Notes under the pieces: model-generated
What the model saw: only the letters and a program-made list of their open reading frames with translations
Database searches by the model: none
What the model was told of the DNA's origin: nothing
Shown here: piece after piece, positions 1 to 13,173 of the stretch
Layout: each line of letters opens with the position of its first letter
How positions within the stretch are numbered: the first letter of the stretch is position 1
Program-made: the position numbers and the translations under genes
Source: Thuidium tamariscinum
Lineage: Eukaryota; Streptophyta; Bryopsida; Hypnales; Thuidiaceae
Length of the DNA stretch: 64,000 nucleotides
Direction: 5' to 3'
Assembly (NCBI GenBank): GCA_947034885.2
Contig: OX344757.2
Coordinates: 124,001-188,000, forward strand

Positions 1-437
1 CCACGTAAATCATTTTGATCACATTTAGTTGCATCAACTTCAGTGGTGTCTCTTTTAGAGACAATAAAGTGGAAACATCCAAAGTTGTCAACATCAAGAA
101 TTCAGCATAGTAGGAGGTAGTGTTTTCAATAAATGATATTCTTGGAGTATTAGCGAGTGAAAATCATGAATGTTAAGAAAAACAATTTTTCGGATACAGT
201 ATTCAACTCCAGATCTTTCCTAAGTGTTGGCCTAGTAGACATGTGAAACTGTCCTTTAAGGCCCCAAAACGGAACCTTCCAAAAATCAAATCTCAGCCTA
301 CCAGATTATATTCTGTGTCCTTCAATGACATTACAATAGCACATGTGGCAAATACAATAAGGGAACTCTATTAAAACATTTAGGTGAATGTACTCTCCAT
401 TGCAAGTATAGTGAATGAACAGAAGCGGGAATGGGTG
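1..437. repeat. Dispersed repeat, copy 1
   Basis: About 370 bp from position 69 onward align by eye, in the same orientation, with 57,745-58,140. Shared words include GAATTCAGCATA, TTAGCAAGTGAAAATCATGAAT and, at the right end, GGGAATGGGTG (seen directly). A more diverged third copy lies near 4.6 kb. There is no open reading frame of note. This is an old interspersed repeat, and its class cannot be told from the sequence. Confidence 0.65.
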
Positions 438-460
438 AATTAGAACTTACAGACCACATT

Positions 461-731
461 TGTAGACATTCAAGTAGAATCGACTTGAATCTACATGTCA
501 TAGAATTATTTCTATTATTCTTATATTCAAATCACGTTGACTTCAATACTAATCGTTGAATCACATATTACAGGTTTAATTTTGAATACATTCAAGTAGA
601 CTCGACTTGAATCTACATTTCATAGAATTTTTCTCATTGTAAACAGAGCATTCTCATGTTCAAGTCGAATGGACCCAACTAGTGATGCCTGTTTCACTTA
701 TTGAAGAACTTTTAAGTAGATTCGACTTGAA
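461..731. repeat. Dyad cluster, locus 0
   Basis: Three clear 21 bp dyads lie at 469-489, 591-611 and 711-731, each with half-site TTCAAGTAGA (once TTTAAGTAGA), one central base, then TCGACTTGAA. Degenerate versions near 527-547 and 659 give a spacing of about 60 bp. The first site is extended by an outer TGTAGA/TCTACA pair, so the symmetry spans about 35 bp. The motif resembles that of locus A but has its own right arm (TCGACTTGAATCTAC). It probably belongs to a leader or intron of a locus lying partly outside the window. Confidence 0.75.
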
Positions 732-739
732 TCCACCTA

Positions 740-2470
740 TCACAGAATTTCAATCGTTGTAGTCCCGTCTTTGTCATGCACACGTTGTGCCCACTTAAAT
801 TCCTGATTTTCTTTCACATGTGACTTCCTCATGCGCTGAGCACAATGTACCCGGATTTTGCGGCGCATTTTCAGGGGAAGTTTCATTGAACAGTGCAAAC
901 CAGCTTCACAAGTTCACGTCAACAGAGGAGAGGCACCGAGGAGAGGCACCGAAGGAATAGAATTCAAAACGCTGCAACATGCGCAACGGAAATCTGGAGA
1001 AGCAGACAAACTGCCGCAAAGCATCGTCAACCGACTACCATGATCATGAATCTCGAATGCTAGGGTCGCAGTACAGACAGCAATCCCGCATTTGCAGAGA
1101 AATTTTTTTTCATTCCGACTGAAGCAGTACATCTAAACAACTGAAACAGCCATTGTCTCCGTGTGTCAAGCTCACATTGATTCCGTGCACATTTTCACAA
1201 ACCACAAGCATACTACAAACTCAAGAAGAACAGAGGCTGCTACCCAAACGTGAAACCTTTGCAATTATAAATCAAATTCCTGAAAGTGAAACCTGATTCA
1301 AGGGAACTACAGCACTCCGAAGGCGAGCAAACTGAACTCCAGTGTGAGCGGAAGAACAACGTGAGCGGAAGAACAACGTCGTCAGAAAAGGAGAGCGACA
1401 AGAGTTTCAGGCAGGCAGGATAGGTCTACAGAAACAAGAGTTTCATTTCGGACGGCAAAATGTGCGCGACTTTCAAACACAGATGGTCTCCCGCGGTCCC
1501 GGCCCCTAGCGCACAGGTTTTTTTAGATTATTCCTTTTCAGAAATTTCAAGGAACCTCACCGCGAAATTCAACTGAAGATTCAACTTCAATTGCATACCG
1601 CCGGGTTTTGCATCTATCAAGGATCAGAGTTCGGGTCAACAAACGGAAACTCACTCGCATTTTCCAATTCCATACAAAGCTGCTCTGATCCACGAAGGGG
1701 GAATCCACTTAGACTCCAAAATATCCAAGATGATAACAAAAGTGAGCTGGAGATTCGCCTTTACTTGCAACGTCCCGGGGCTTTGCAGGGCAGGTGATAA
1801 ATACAGAACCGTTGAAGTCGGACTGCTGCAATCTAAGATTCGTAAATATCAGGTGGCCATGGCATCGATGGCGGAGAGAAACATTGGAGCTCCCTAGACC
1901 GATGATCGAGGGACAGACGGACGGACGATCCACGTCTTCACTGATTGAATGAGTTAATATTAACTTACTGCCATGTAGGTCGAGTGAACTGGCTCCCTCG
2001 ATCCGCCACTCAGGAAAACGCTGAAATTTTTTATTTCCACTACATGAAAAACATTGCAAATTTTGAATTCACTAGTACGGAGTACTGTTTTAGAGATTGA
2101 ACCGATCGGCCATAAGATCGTGTTTGGGAAATTGATTACCGATTTAAAAAAAATCAATGTTACTCAATGAGCCGGAAACTCGGGATCCAGGCCTGGAACG
2201 GCCATTTGGAGGGCCAGCTCCCGACTATGTCAATATCGAGGCACGGCCCAGGTGCAAGTTCTCCTGATCCAATGAGAGCCGGAATGAAAATCGATAAACA
2301 TATTTAATTTTCATCTGTTATATTTGCAAATAATCAGAGGCCCCAAATTTTATCAGAGTGCTGTACAAAGTATATTAATCAAGCACAGAGTAGGGGACTT
2401 TTTTTACTGGCAACCCTAGACTAATGACTTGGAAGGGTTGAGCGAGGGGAACTAAGTTAGTTCACCTTGA
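740..2470. other. No recognisable gene
   Basis: Base composition is more balanced here than in the surrounding AT-rich DNA, and several short open frames exist on both strands up to 116 codons. None resembles a known protein and none overlaps a paralogue elsewhere in the window. The region could be a promoter or noncoding leader of a gene outside the window. I see nothing decisive. Confidence 0.4.
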
Positions 2471-2689
2471 GTCCATGACCGTTTCGGTTGTCCAAGGTTC
2501 CCCTGTGTCGGTGACCATACCAAGGGGGGTTGGACACTTGGACCTTGAAATACTATTTTTGGTCCAATGGGGATCTACGGATGAATTTTATCGGAAAGGA
2601 CCCACCTCTGGTGGATGGGGACTGAAGTTGCCAAGTAATGACGGATGCCAATTATTTAAAAACTTTTCCAAAAAAAACCCCAGGGGGGT

Positions 2690-2910
2690 GCGTTAAATGG
2701 AACCATCGAAGCCCCGCTGAAATTTTTTTTTTTTTGCATTTTTTTTTTTTTCAAATTCTGAATCAGAGACCCCAAATTAATTGAGGGGACCCTAAACATT
2801 CCAAAAAACCCAACACAAATATAAACCCCAAACCCCTTGTCAACCCCTATTAAAATGAGATTTAGACTGTGGGGCCCACTTTTGATGGTTCTATTTAACG
2901 TCTTGCCGTC
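2690..2910 (-). mobile_element. MITE copy 1 (GTTAAATRGAACCATC ends)
   Basis: The ends are inverted copies: CGTTAAATGGAACCATC on the left and the complement of CGTTAAATAGAACCATC on the right. The interior (words such as CCCCAAACCCCTTGTCAACCCC) matches the reverse complement of 10,065-10,300. At about 220 bp with no coding capacity and terminal inverted repeats, it fits a miniature inverted-repeat transposon. A target duplication could not be fixed by eye. Confidence 0.7.
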
Positions 2911-4599
2911 TTCACGCTCCCCGAGGACAGTTGGGCCGAGCGATCTGCCACGTGGGGAGAGTCCATTTGGCATGCACTAAAGGCTCATCTGGCATGCAGT
3001 TTCAGAAGTCAGTCCACAGCATGTCTTACTGCAACTTGCACCTCAAACTTGCCACCCTAAAGTCTTGGGCAACTTAAGTATATATGGTGGATTCATCCTT
3101 TGAGATAAGCATATAATTGCACAAATAAGCAATTTCGCATGATTGCCATTATTATATTGAAAAACTTTTGTGGGGTTGTCTAGATAGTCAAAAGGGGATT
3201 TCAGTTTTTCTTTGAATGCATGTTTTTGATCCACTATAAAAGTATTATAAATTTTAAAAGTGTTGATAGTAGATGATTCTAAAATTAGTCATATACTCCC
3301 AAGAATAAAATAGAGGTACCTATTTTCTATAACTTAAGCATTTCAGCTTGCAAGGTATTGAGAAATTGAGCTCAATCTGTACAAACATAAGGATGAAGAA
3401 AAATGAAAATAAAATAAAATAAAAATATTATTTCCATTAGAAGAGATTTTGGAAAATAGAGGTTTGTTTCAAACTAATTCTCTATATTGTTCTAGCAGTA
3501 GTGATGGAATGGCTAATTGCTATCAACCTTCATAAATAAAATAAATAAATAAATAGATCCTGAAATTGAAAAGAAAAAATAGAAAAAAGATTTTCAAAAG
3601 AAATTTAATTTAATTTAAAATTTAACATGTCCATTACCAACCACATCAGATTTCACCAATGGTGTAGTTTCTAGATTTTTCCACTGTATTGGACCTCACA
3701 GTCTTCTACGAAGCCAAATGTCCCCTAAGGCCATGAGTGAATATTTTATTCAACATAAATGTGGATTTTTCATTGACATCCATTCTTATTTCATAGAATT
3801 GTCTATTATTGTTAGCTTTGGCTCTTTTTTCTAAATAAAAAGGGAAGAGAGATTAGTAGATGGAAAGTTACAAACACATTTTTTTTTTCAATAAATAATA
3901 CATCCAACTATTATTGATAATAGGTACTTCTATCTTTGTAGAAATAATTTATGACAAGAATCTAAAGTAGTTGGTTTTAGAAAGCAATCACAATTACGTA
4001 AATTTGTCCAAACTACTATTGCATAGTAACTTTCATGTACTAATATTGAAGAAAAAAATATTTAGTTAAGAGTCTTGTAATGGATTCCTAGCCCAACATG
4101 TAGATAATCATGTATTAGAGAAGAATCTACCATCATCTTGTAACCTTGAACAAGATCTAAGAAAAAATAGCTAATTCTATTATACAAACAATACTTAATT
4201 GCTCATTAACGCACTAGTACTAAAGTTACCTTATATTGGTAGATACAAGTACGTGAGATATTTCTTTGCAATAATTTGTTCAAAAAAGATTCAAAAAGAT
4301 TGAAGAAAATATTTGATGGTGAATTCATTTTTAACAATGGTTGAAATTGCTACATTGTTACAAAGTCTTGGATGAGTGTTGATTAATTTTTGGATTAATG
4401 CACATGTTTTGGATGAATGTTGAAGCTTTGATCTATAAAAATGAGCTTTGTCTTGTTTCTTTAGCCAAAATAAAAGTAAAAGTAATGTTGTAGTTTTTTA
4501 ATTTGTAAGAATTTTGAAATTCTATATTTTTTATGCAAGAAAGAATGCAATGACTTTGTGTGGTGTGAGAAGTTTTGTTCTAGATACAAATAGACAGCT
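2911..4599. other. AT-rich intergenic DNA, nothing seen
   Basis: Very AT-rich sequence with homopolymer runs and short degenerate repeats. I see no coding frame, RNA gene or clear element. Confidence 0.5.
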
Positions 4600-4910
4600 T
4601 TATGCACAAAGTAAGGTGGATCTACACCCATTCTAATTTATTAAGCAATTTAGCATAGTTGGAGGACGATACTTTTTGCTAGAATTTTTTTTTTGGAATA
4701 TTGGCAATTGAAAACTATGAAGTTCTAAAAATAATAATAAAAGTTTAAAAAAAGCCGTCTATTTTTGGTGATCTTCCAAAGTAGAACTTTCTAAGGCACT
4801 TTGAACCCCTTTGTAGTAAAAGCCTACTTCATTATAATACAGATTAAAAAATCAATACTCACCAACTACAATTAAGTGTGGAAGTAATTCCAAGGTCCAT
4901 CCAAATAATT
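4600..4910. repeat. Dispersed repeat, diverged copy
   Basis: The order of words (TTTAGCATAGTTGGAGGA, AATATTGGCAATTGAAAACTATGAA, TTCTAAGGC) parallels the repeats at 1-437 and 57,745-58,140, with many substitutions and small indels. Same orientation. The match was made by eye. Confidence 0.5.
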
Positions 4911-4960
4911 AACACAATTTTACTTTTTGAACAAAAGAGGGCCTAATATGTATGGCAAAT

Positions 4961-5225
4961 CGCACAAGATATTAATTGCATAATAAACCATATAAGATAA
5001 TAATTGCATAGCAAATCGTATAAGGTTTTGTTTTTTTCGATAAATTGTATACGGACTTCTTTACACAATAAGTCATATAGGGTTTTCTTTATGTGGTAAA
5101 TCATATAGAGTCTTTTTTATATGATAAGCCGTATAGGGTTTTCTTCATACAGTAAATCTTGTACTGTTTGAATAATATAATGAACCCTGTAGGATTTTAG
5201 TTATATGAAAACCATGTAAGATACA
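4961..5225. repeat. Degenerate ~40 bp minisatellite
   Basis: The motif TAARTCRTATAGGGTTTT recurs about eight times with spacing of roughly 30-45 bp, as in ATAAGTCATATAGGGTTTTC, ATAAGCCGTATAGGGTTTTC and GTAAATCATATAGAGTC. The units are degenerate and noncoding. It is another short motif confined to one place in the window. Confidence 0.6.
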
Positions 5226-6129
5226 ACTTTTTACAATAAATTGGTAGTTTTTGAGTGGTTCCAACTTAAATAGGAAGCATCTTCAAAAATTTGATACAAA
5301 ACAATGGTAGTGAAAGCCTCTATCCTTCTAGAGAAACTCTTGTAGACAAACTCGAAAGCATAGTTTTTTTAATTTCAAATGAGAGTGCACAATTAGTGAA
5401 TATAAAAAGTAATTTCCTCCATAGACATGAATGAGCTATCACATTGAATCCTATACGTCAAATGTTTTTGGACATTTTCCACTGTGCCTTTCATGACACT
5501 TGTAGATTTAAGATTAAAATTTAAAAAAGGGTTAGCAACACTTTCCTTAATTTAAATTCAAATTCGGCAATTAGTAAACATGAAATAAAATATGGTCCTA
5601 TAAAACACATGTTAAATCTATGCTATTCGAACTTCAACCTCTATTTTCTTTTTGGCTTCTCTTCACATGAGATTCATTACAAATACATTAAAATTTTTAA
5701 AAGCGTGTACACCAAGCCCTCAGTTCTTCTATTTCAATAGATTTTAGACGATTACAAAATACAAAATGAAATATAAAAATATTAATTTATCAACTATGAC
5801 TTAGAACATGTTATAGGATATTCTAACTATTAAAAAAAATTTGACTTCTACCACAAGAAATTCATGACATTAATCATCTTCTATTCAACCAAAAAACAAG
5901 GTACTATTGCCCGATTTTCTTCAACTACAGAAAAGTAGGCATATACTTGACAAGAAACTTCCTGACGCCTTTACATTTGAATTTCCTAGCACACTCCAAC
6001 TTCTATAAAAAAGAATTTAATTTTCATTAATGTGCATTTCATGACGAAAATCCAATGTACATTTAAACCAAAAAATTTGTATCCTAACCATCATTCATTT
6101 GCACATTAGAAATGGTAATTAAACAAATA
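5226..6129. other. AT-rich intergenic DNA, nothing seen
   Basis: No coding frame or repeat structure stands out between the minisatellite and the satellite array. Confidence 0.45.
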
Positions 6130-8470
6130 ATCTCTTCAATTTACTATTCAAATAAAAGTTTATTAGGACTTTATAATGTTCACATATTATTTTTGGCTTC
6201 ATTAACCTTAAAATTCATGATCTTTCAAGGCTTGTGGTTCGGAGAGAAAAAAATGGCAAGGTACATAGTTTTTATTTCTCAATTCAAATTAGGTAATCAA
6301 ATATCATGATATTGAGATTAGTGATTGCAAATGAGTGTCCTAGGCCTTTACAACTTTCACATATGTTTTTTGTATTTATTTGACGTGGAATTTTTGACAT
6401 TTTATGAACTTTGGTTGAAAGCCAAAAAATGGCAGTGTGGTCCATATTTGTTTTCCAAATTCAAATTAGGCAATTACATGCCATGATATTGGAATTAGTA
6501 TTTGCAAATGAGTGTCCAAGGACATTACGACTTTCACATATGTTTTTTGGCTTTATTAGATGTGGAATTTTTGACAGTTCATGAACTTTGGTTGAAAGCC
6601 AAAAAATGGCAGGGTGGTCCATTTTATTTTTCGAAATACAAACTAGCTAATTAGATGTCATGATATTGAGATTAGGGCTTCCAAATGGATGTCCTAGAAT
6701 ATTAGAACTTTCACATATTTTTTTTATCTTCATTTGACGTGGAATTGGAGACATTTGAGGGATTTGGGGAGAAAGACAAAAAAAGGCAATGTTTTCCTTT
6801 TTTATTTTCCAAAGTCAAATTAGACATTTAGAGGTGATGCTATTGAAATTATTGGTTAAAATTGAGTGTCCAAGGACATTATAACTTTCACTTATGTTTT
6901 TTGGCTTTCTTTGACGTGGAATTTTTGACATTTCATGAACTTTGGTTGAAACACAAAAAAATGGCTGTGGGGTCCATATTTGTTTTCCAAATTCAAATTA
7001 GGCAATTACATGCCATGATATTGGAATTAGTATTTGCAAATGAGTGTCCAAGGACATTACGACTTTCACATATGTTTTTTGGCTTTCTTTGACGTGGAAT
7101 TTTTGACATTTCATGAACTTTGGTTGAAAGACAAAAAAAATGGCTGTGGGGTCCATTTTATTTTTCGAAATTCAAATTAGCCAATTAGATGTCATGATAT
7201 TGAGATTGGTGCTTCCAAATGGATGTTTTAGAACATTAGAACTTTCACGTATTTTTTTTATCTTCATTTGATGTGGAATTGGAGACATTTGAGGGATTTG
7301 GGGAGAAAGACAAAAAAAGGCAATGTTTTCCTTTTTTATTTTCCAAAGTCAAATTAGACATTTAGAGGTGATGCTATTGAAATTATTGGTTAAAATTGAG
7401 TGTCCAAGGACATTATAACTTTTACTTATGTTTTTTGGCTTTCTTTGACGTGGAATTTTTGACATTTCATGAACTTTGGTTGAAAGACAAAAAAATGGCT
7501 GTGGGGTCCATTTTATTTTTCGAAATTCAAATTAGCCAATTAGATGTTATGATATTGAGATTAGTGCTTCCAAATGGATGTCCTAGAACATTACAACTTT
7601 CGCATATTTTTTTTATCTTCATTTGACGTGGAATTGGAGACATTTGAGGGATTTTGGGAGAAAGACAAAAAATGGCAGTGAGGTTCTTTTTTATTTTGCA
7701 AAGTCAAATTAGACAATTAGAGGTGATGCTATTGAAATTATTTTTTAAAATTGAGTGTCCAAGGACATTATAACTTTCACTTATGTTTTTTGGCTTTCTT
7801 TGATGTGGAATTTTTGACATTTCATGAACTTTGGTTGAAAGACAAAAAAATGGCTGTGGGGTCCATTTTATTTTTCGAAATTCAAATTAGCCAATTAGAT
7901 GTTATGATATTGAGATTGGTGCTTCCAAATGGATGTTTTAGAACATTAGAACTTTCGCATATTTTTTTAATCTTCACTTGACGTGGAATTGGAGACATTT
8001 GAGGGATTTTGGGAGAAAGACAAAAAATGGCAGTGAGGTTCTTTTTTATTTTCCAAAGTCAAATTAGACATTTAGAGGTGATGCTATTGAAATTATTGGT
8101 TAAAATTGAGTGTCCAAGGACATTACAAGTTTCACATATGTTTTTTGGCTTCATTTGATTTGGAATTGTAGACATTAAGGGGATTTAGACTTCTATAAAG
8201 GAAGTGGTAGTCTAGTGATATTTTCTTTGAATATTGAGATTCGTCTTTTTTTGTTGATTTGTATTTAAGTTAGTGTTGAAAATTTAGTCTCTTGAGACAT
8301 TACATGTTTTTTCTATCTTTTTTTTACCTTTTTGTTATTTAAAGTTTAAGACACTTAAAGGATTTTGATTTATAAGGAGAAAATGGCATTGTGCTCTATT
8401 TGTTTTTCCCAAATTGAGATATGCGAATTAGAGGTTATGCTATTTAGAGAATTTTACGATGCTGGATTGT
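6130..8470. repeat. ~178 bp satellite array
   Basis: Tandem units of about 178 bp begin with GAGTGTCCAAGGACATTA or its variant GATGTCCTAGAACATTA near 6330, 6508, 6690, 6866, 7044, 7221, 7400, 7577, 7755, 7930 and 8108. There is one degenerate unit before and about two after. Two monomer types alternate or form trimers, giving higher-order units of about 355 and 534 bp. The 76-codon open frames inside are a by-product of repetition. The unit length is in the nucleosomal range typical of plant satellite DNA. Nothing here shows it is centromeric. Confidence 0.9.
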
Positions 8471-10060
8471 ATTTATTGATTGTGCACAAATTTTATCTTC
8501 TAGAATTTCCTTCAAGAGCTGTTTCTGGCTAGTTTCTTGAAATAGTGATAATTAAATGAATTTTTTAAAGTTCATGTGTTCCTAGTTTTTTGTAATTTTA
8601 AGAAAAATTAATGTCCAAGTGTAATATTCTAGAGTGGTTTAGCTTTAAGGGATTCAAATTTTTAGAATTAGTATTGAATTATTCTTAAATTTTTTATATA
8701 TTTTTCATTATTTTATGTTTTTTACATATTGACCTATATGTAGGGGATAAACAACTTAATATGTATTAGTGGACTTTAAAACGTATTTGACCAACATGTT
8801 TGGGATTAAAAATATACATACTAGGGAACTTGAAAACGTAATTGATTGACACGTGTGAGATTTATAGCATACATATTGGAAGACATTAAATCTTTTTTCA
8901 CATAGGTTAAGTATAAAGTTATTTTTTATCTTTGTATATACTTTCAAACTCAAAAATCTTTGAATGAAGTTGTTGCCCTTGCCCAATTTTTTTGAGTAGA
9001 TTAATCCAACTATCCATTTTGGAATTTCATTTAGATATCTTATATGGGCTTCGGATAGATTTAAAAAATAATAATTCACGGTCTTAGGACAGGATGAAAT
9101 TTGGTTGTAGGGCCTCCCTGCTATTGGATGAAATCCGTTCTAGGGTGGTGTTCCACCCCAAGGGGCTGAATACACGCCCATATAGTAGGGCTGCTGCTAT
9201 TGTAGGGACTAAGGTCCCAACTAAAGAACCCGTGTAAAAGGAGAGCATCGAATTTGTAATAATCATCACTCATTTTTTTAAGGGAATTATCATATGAAAA
9301 TGATGATGAAGAAACAAAAGTTCACAAAAATGGAGTTCTAGATTATTGAAAGTGAATTTTGGTATAACCAATTGATATTGCCAATCAAACAATGTTCAAT
9401 TTTTTGGGGGTTGGGGGTTGGGGTGGATGGGTTCAAATAAGGATTGCCAAAATCAATATAATTGATTTCTATATACATCCTGGAACTTGTGGGTGGACAA
9501 AAGCGGGAAAGCTAGCCAGCTCTTTATTCATTCATGGCAGGTCCTAGAGGGCTGAAAATACCACCCGGAATCTCGAGGGAGCAGGCAATTGGCACCAGCC
9601 CTATTTTTTTGGGCGATATGGTGTTAGAAAGCACCATTTAAAAAAAAATCATTTTTTTCGCCAGAAAAGTATCAAAAAAAGTAACCTTTCTTCGCCAAAA
9701 ATTTACTATATTTATAAAAACCGTGGATGAAATCGCCAAATTTAGATGATAAAGTGTATGAATATAACTATACAATATTTTTTAGTGCAAAAGTTGGATG
9801 AATGCAGAAATACAATGCTTCACCAAATTTTAAATGATCGCCATGTTGGCACTTTCTCAAAATGAAAAAAAAGGGTTGATTGGCACCCATCAGTTGGAAG
9901 CAGGGCGGAGACTCTAGCGAGGACAAAACCCCAAATTCGAGGCACCTAACTCAAAGCGGTGACCAGAGATTCACAGCTAGCAGCGGAAAGAATCTTGTGA
10001 CGCAGTGTCAGCAACTCCCGATGAATCACAAGTTCACAACACGGACTTTGAAGTGCGGGA
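8471..10060. other. Intergenic DNA, nothing firm
   Basis: AT-rich except for two more GC-balanced patches (about 9,085-9,270 and 9,530-9,620) with words like GGGGCTGAATACACGCCC. These may be remnants of elements, but I find no ends, no repeats of them elsewhere in the window and no credible coding frame. Confidence 0.4.
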
Positions 10061-10064
10061 AGGG

Positions 10065-10300
10065 CAAGACGTTAAATAGAACCATCAAAAGTGGGCCCCG
10101 CAGTCTAAATCTCATTTTACTAGGGGTTGACAGGGGGTTTGGGGTTTATATTTGTGTTGGGTTTCTTGGAATGTTCAGGAATTCCTAGCTAATTTGGGGT
10201 CTCTGATTCCGAATCTGAATTCCGAATTTGAAAAAAATAAAAAATGCAAAAAATAGAAAATTTTCGCGGGGCTTCGATGGTTCCATGTAACGTGCTCCGC
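10065..10300 (+). mobile_element. MITE copy 2 (GTTAAATRGAACCATC ends)
   Basis: Inverted ends ACGTTAAATAGAACCATC and the complement of ACGTTACATGGAACCATC bracket about 230 bp. The interior is the reverse complement of 2,690-2,910. It lies just upstream of the candidate 5' exon of locus A and so may contribute to that promoter region. Confidence 0.75.
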
Positions 10301-11062
10301 GGGAGCCCCCACCGAACACGTGTCTATTCCACACTGGCCCTCGCCATCTCCGTACAACTCGACACAGCGAACGGATAAGAAGTGGAAAAGCTGGTTCCGC
10401 AAAGCCAGAGCAGAGCTGAGCAGAGAGACAGAGCACAAGTGCATGCATGGGCCTGAACCTAGGCTCGGAAGTCGGGACCTAGTCAGCCGTGAGGGTTTGA
10501 CAAACACCGGAGAAAATGAAAACCGGACAGCCGGTCACCACAGGGTCAGGGCCGAACCCAAAGGCTGGGCCGAACAAGAAGGCCGGAAACTCTATTATTA
10601 GGGGCTCGGGGGAAGGGCGGAGGAACACCGAACCCTAGCCGCTCATTTCCTAGCTTTCGAAGTCTCAGTTTGCAAGTGAGCACCTGAGCGGGGTCGAGTT
10701 AGTCGCCGAATATGTCGAACTTCGTTTGAGGAACTGTGGTGTCAATTGTTACTGAGCTTGGAGGGTGACAAGATTAGGAAGGCGGAGAGTGTGAGTGAGT
10801 TCATGTTTGTGGATGAGGCGGTTTTGATGAAACCTTACTTCGGAGTGTGGTTGCGGCAAGTTCCTCTTTTTACGGCGACAGTGGTCGAGGTTGGTGCGTC
10901 TGCGATCCTGAGAGCGTTTGCGGCTCAAATTGTTTGTCGGAGCGTGCTTCGTTGCGTTGGGGGCGGTCGAGTTCGCGTTCTTACTGCTGGAGTTGGACGT
11001 TGCAGTGATAAGGAAGTCGTTCTTCCGTGCTCTTCGGCTGCGTTGGAGGTGACTCGCATAAG
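10301..11062 (+). promoter_or_regulatory. Candidate promoter and leader exon of locus A
   Basis: GC content rises sharply here. The stretch contains GAACCCTAGCCGC near 10,625, a motif common around plant transcription starts. A good splice donor, ATAAG followed by GTATGTG, lies at 11,063. The first coding exon of A begins just after an acceptor at 14,393, so A has a spliced leader, and this is the best placed candidate for its 5' exon. The open frames here (124 codons on +) look incidental. RNA evidence would be needed to fix the start. Confidence 0.45.
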
Positions 11063-13170
11063 GTATGTGTCTTTCCACTTCTCTAGTTGTAGGGCTTCAT
11101 TTGGTTTTGCATTTGTGTAATCTTATGTTGGTACATTGAATTTACTGTTTTGGAGGCTTGCTAGGCGTAGGGTTTCTTTCTGTGTAGAGGTCGGTGTTGT
11201 TCGAGAGATGGAAGTTTTTTTTGTTTTTTGTTTTGTTTTCCCTTCCCTTGCGACTTGAATTTGATGGACCAGGAAAGCAATTGAGGCACTGTTTGAAGAG
11301 TTTACTGTTTTAGGGTTCGTTGCTTTGGGGTTTAGGGTCAGGCATACGCTGATCCTTCTTGTTGTACAGTTGCTGCTGAAGGGCTGAAGTCTTTTGTTTT
11401 GTGGGGGGACTTTAGGGTTTCCAAGCAGCTTCAGTTGAATGTACCTTGTTCGTTCTCTTTCTGCTGTTGGTGGGGAAGGGCCGAAGGCTTTTATTTTTTT
11501 GGGCTAGGGTAGGGTTTTCTACCCATAACAAGTCAATGCTGATGCAGAGATTGAAGGCATCAGTTTGTCTTGCTGTTGCTTTTCAGTTTCCTGTGATGCT
11601 TGAATGGAGGCGAAATTCAGTCTGTCAATCGTACTGCTTAGCTGCATCGGTATCTTGTCAATTAACGATTCATCGTTTGAATTCCTACAGCGTATTCTAC
11701 GGTCTACTGGTTCTAGTGTGGAGTGCACAACGGCGCGTGAGCGGACTGAATACAGCAGTTCTCCGTCGCAACGCAGACTGCTGTGCACAACATTCTCGGG
11801 AAGCTCCGGCAGCAGGTGTTTTTTCTTTTTCCAATGTTTTGATGTGAAGTCGTTGTTTGATGGGTTCAGTGTTTTAAAATTTAGGGGTTCAGTTTTCAAG
11901 TAATCCTATTCTTTTTTTGTTTCAAATTTCTCTGCCCCGCTTATCTAATGTACTGTCTAGTGTTGCGGTTGACAGAAAAGTGAAATTGGTAGTCTGTACC
12001 GTAGATTGCTACCTCAGGAGGGTTAAGCATGAGTGTGAAAGGTTGAAAATTTTGTTTCTTTCAGAACTAGTCTCAGCGCTACTGAGTTCCTATTTTATCT
12101 TGTTTCAACGTTAATTTGTGATTTTCCGTGCTGTAGTTGGTGGTTTTGGCTGTTGTAGGTTAGGGGGGGTCAAAATTCTTGTAGTCGCTGCAATCGGAAA
12201 GAACCCAGCGCTGATTGAAATTTTGGAGATGTTTGTGTAGTCTGTGGGGTTTTGGAAGCTTCTGTCTTCATTTTAATGTTGTATCATGTGGGTAGTCTAA
12301 GCCGATAAGGTGCTGCCGTGGTATGATTTTTTTGTGTGTAGATTTTTGTTTCCCTGTTTTCTTTGGACGTCGAGTCAGTTGTGTTGGAAGAGTTCTGAAT
12401 TATCTCAGTCCATTTCTAGCTGTAATTGTTTTTGTGTGGTTTGGAGTTTTGGTGGTGGATGCAAATTTGCTGTGGTTATTTCTAGCTGTGATTGTGCCGT
12501 GTGGTCTAGTGTTTCGGTGATGGATGTAAATTTGCAGCGGTGTATGTCAATTCCATGGTCTCAATCTGGCTTTGGAAGACTTTAGGAATTCATTGTTGAA
12601 TTTACTTTGAAGTTGTGGCTGTAGGAATGGTTTGGGGTAATTGATCCATGGAGTTTAAATTGAATTAGATATTGTAGCTTTTGTTTTTATTGAATTTGTA
12701 TTTTTTGAATGTATCCGGTTTTCTTGAATGAATCAACATTATGGAATGTAAGCAGCTTGGAAGCTAATAAATAGATGTGTTGTGTATGTGCAGGGAATGT
12801 TTAAGCGATTGCTGAATTCAAGTGGGAAATCTTAGGAAAATTAGGACAGGCACCAATTTCAGGTCTTATATTCTTCAGTGTTTGTCCGTTCCCTATAGTG
12901 AAAAACTATTGTCTCCATGTCCTAGCAATAGCAATAGTTAGGTTTTGGTTTAATCCTAAAGGTTTGTGAATTTTGTAGTTCTGGTCTTCATTGCACATGG
13001 ACTTGAATTGGCTGAATTATGAATAGTAGAAACTTGTAAGTATAAATCTTTTGAGTTGCTGAATCAAGTAGATGCCACTTGAAGTTGGGAAGTAGGTTCG
13101 TTTTCAGCTTCCTCTCGCATCTGCTGCGGCATAGTGTGCATAAATAATTTGTAGGAGTTGAGGCCCCTGT
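11063..13170 (+). other. Probable leader intron of locus A, 5' part
   Basis: T-rich, moderately structured sequence with no recognised protein. Several frames up to 133 codons exist, none with known similarity. A possible acceptor (GTGTATGTGCAG) at about 12,793 could define a second leader exon. I treat the whole stretch as intron or leader of A. Confidence 0.4.
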
Positions 13171-13173
13171 GAA

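Noticed and set aside
6862-7981. Three similar 76-codon open frames
   Set aside because: They are the same satellite monomers read through. The frames follow the repeat period and show no coding constraint.
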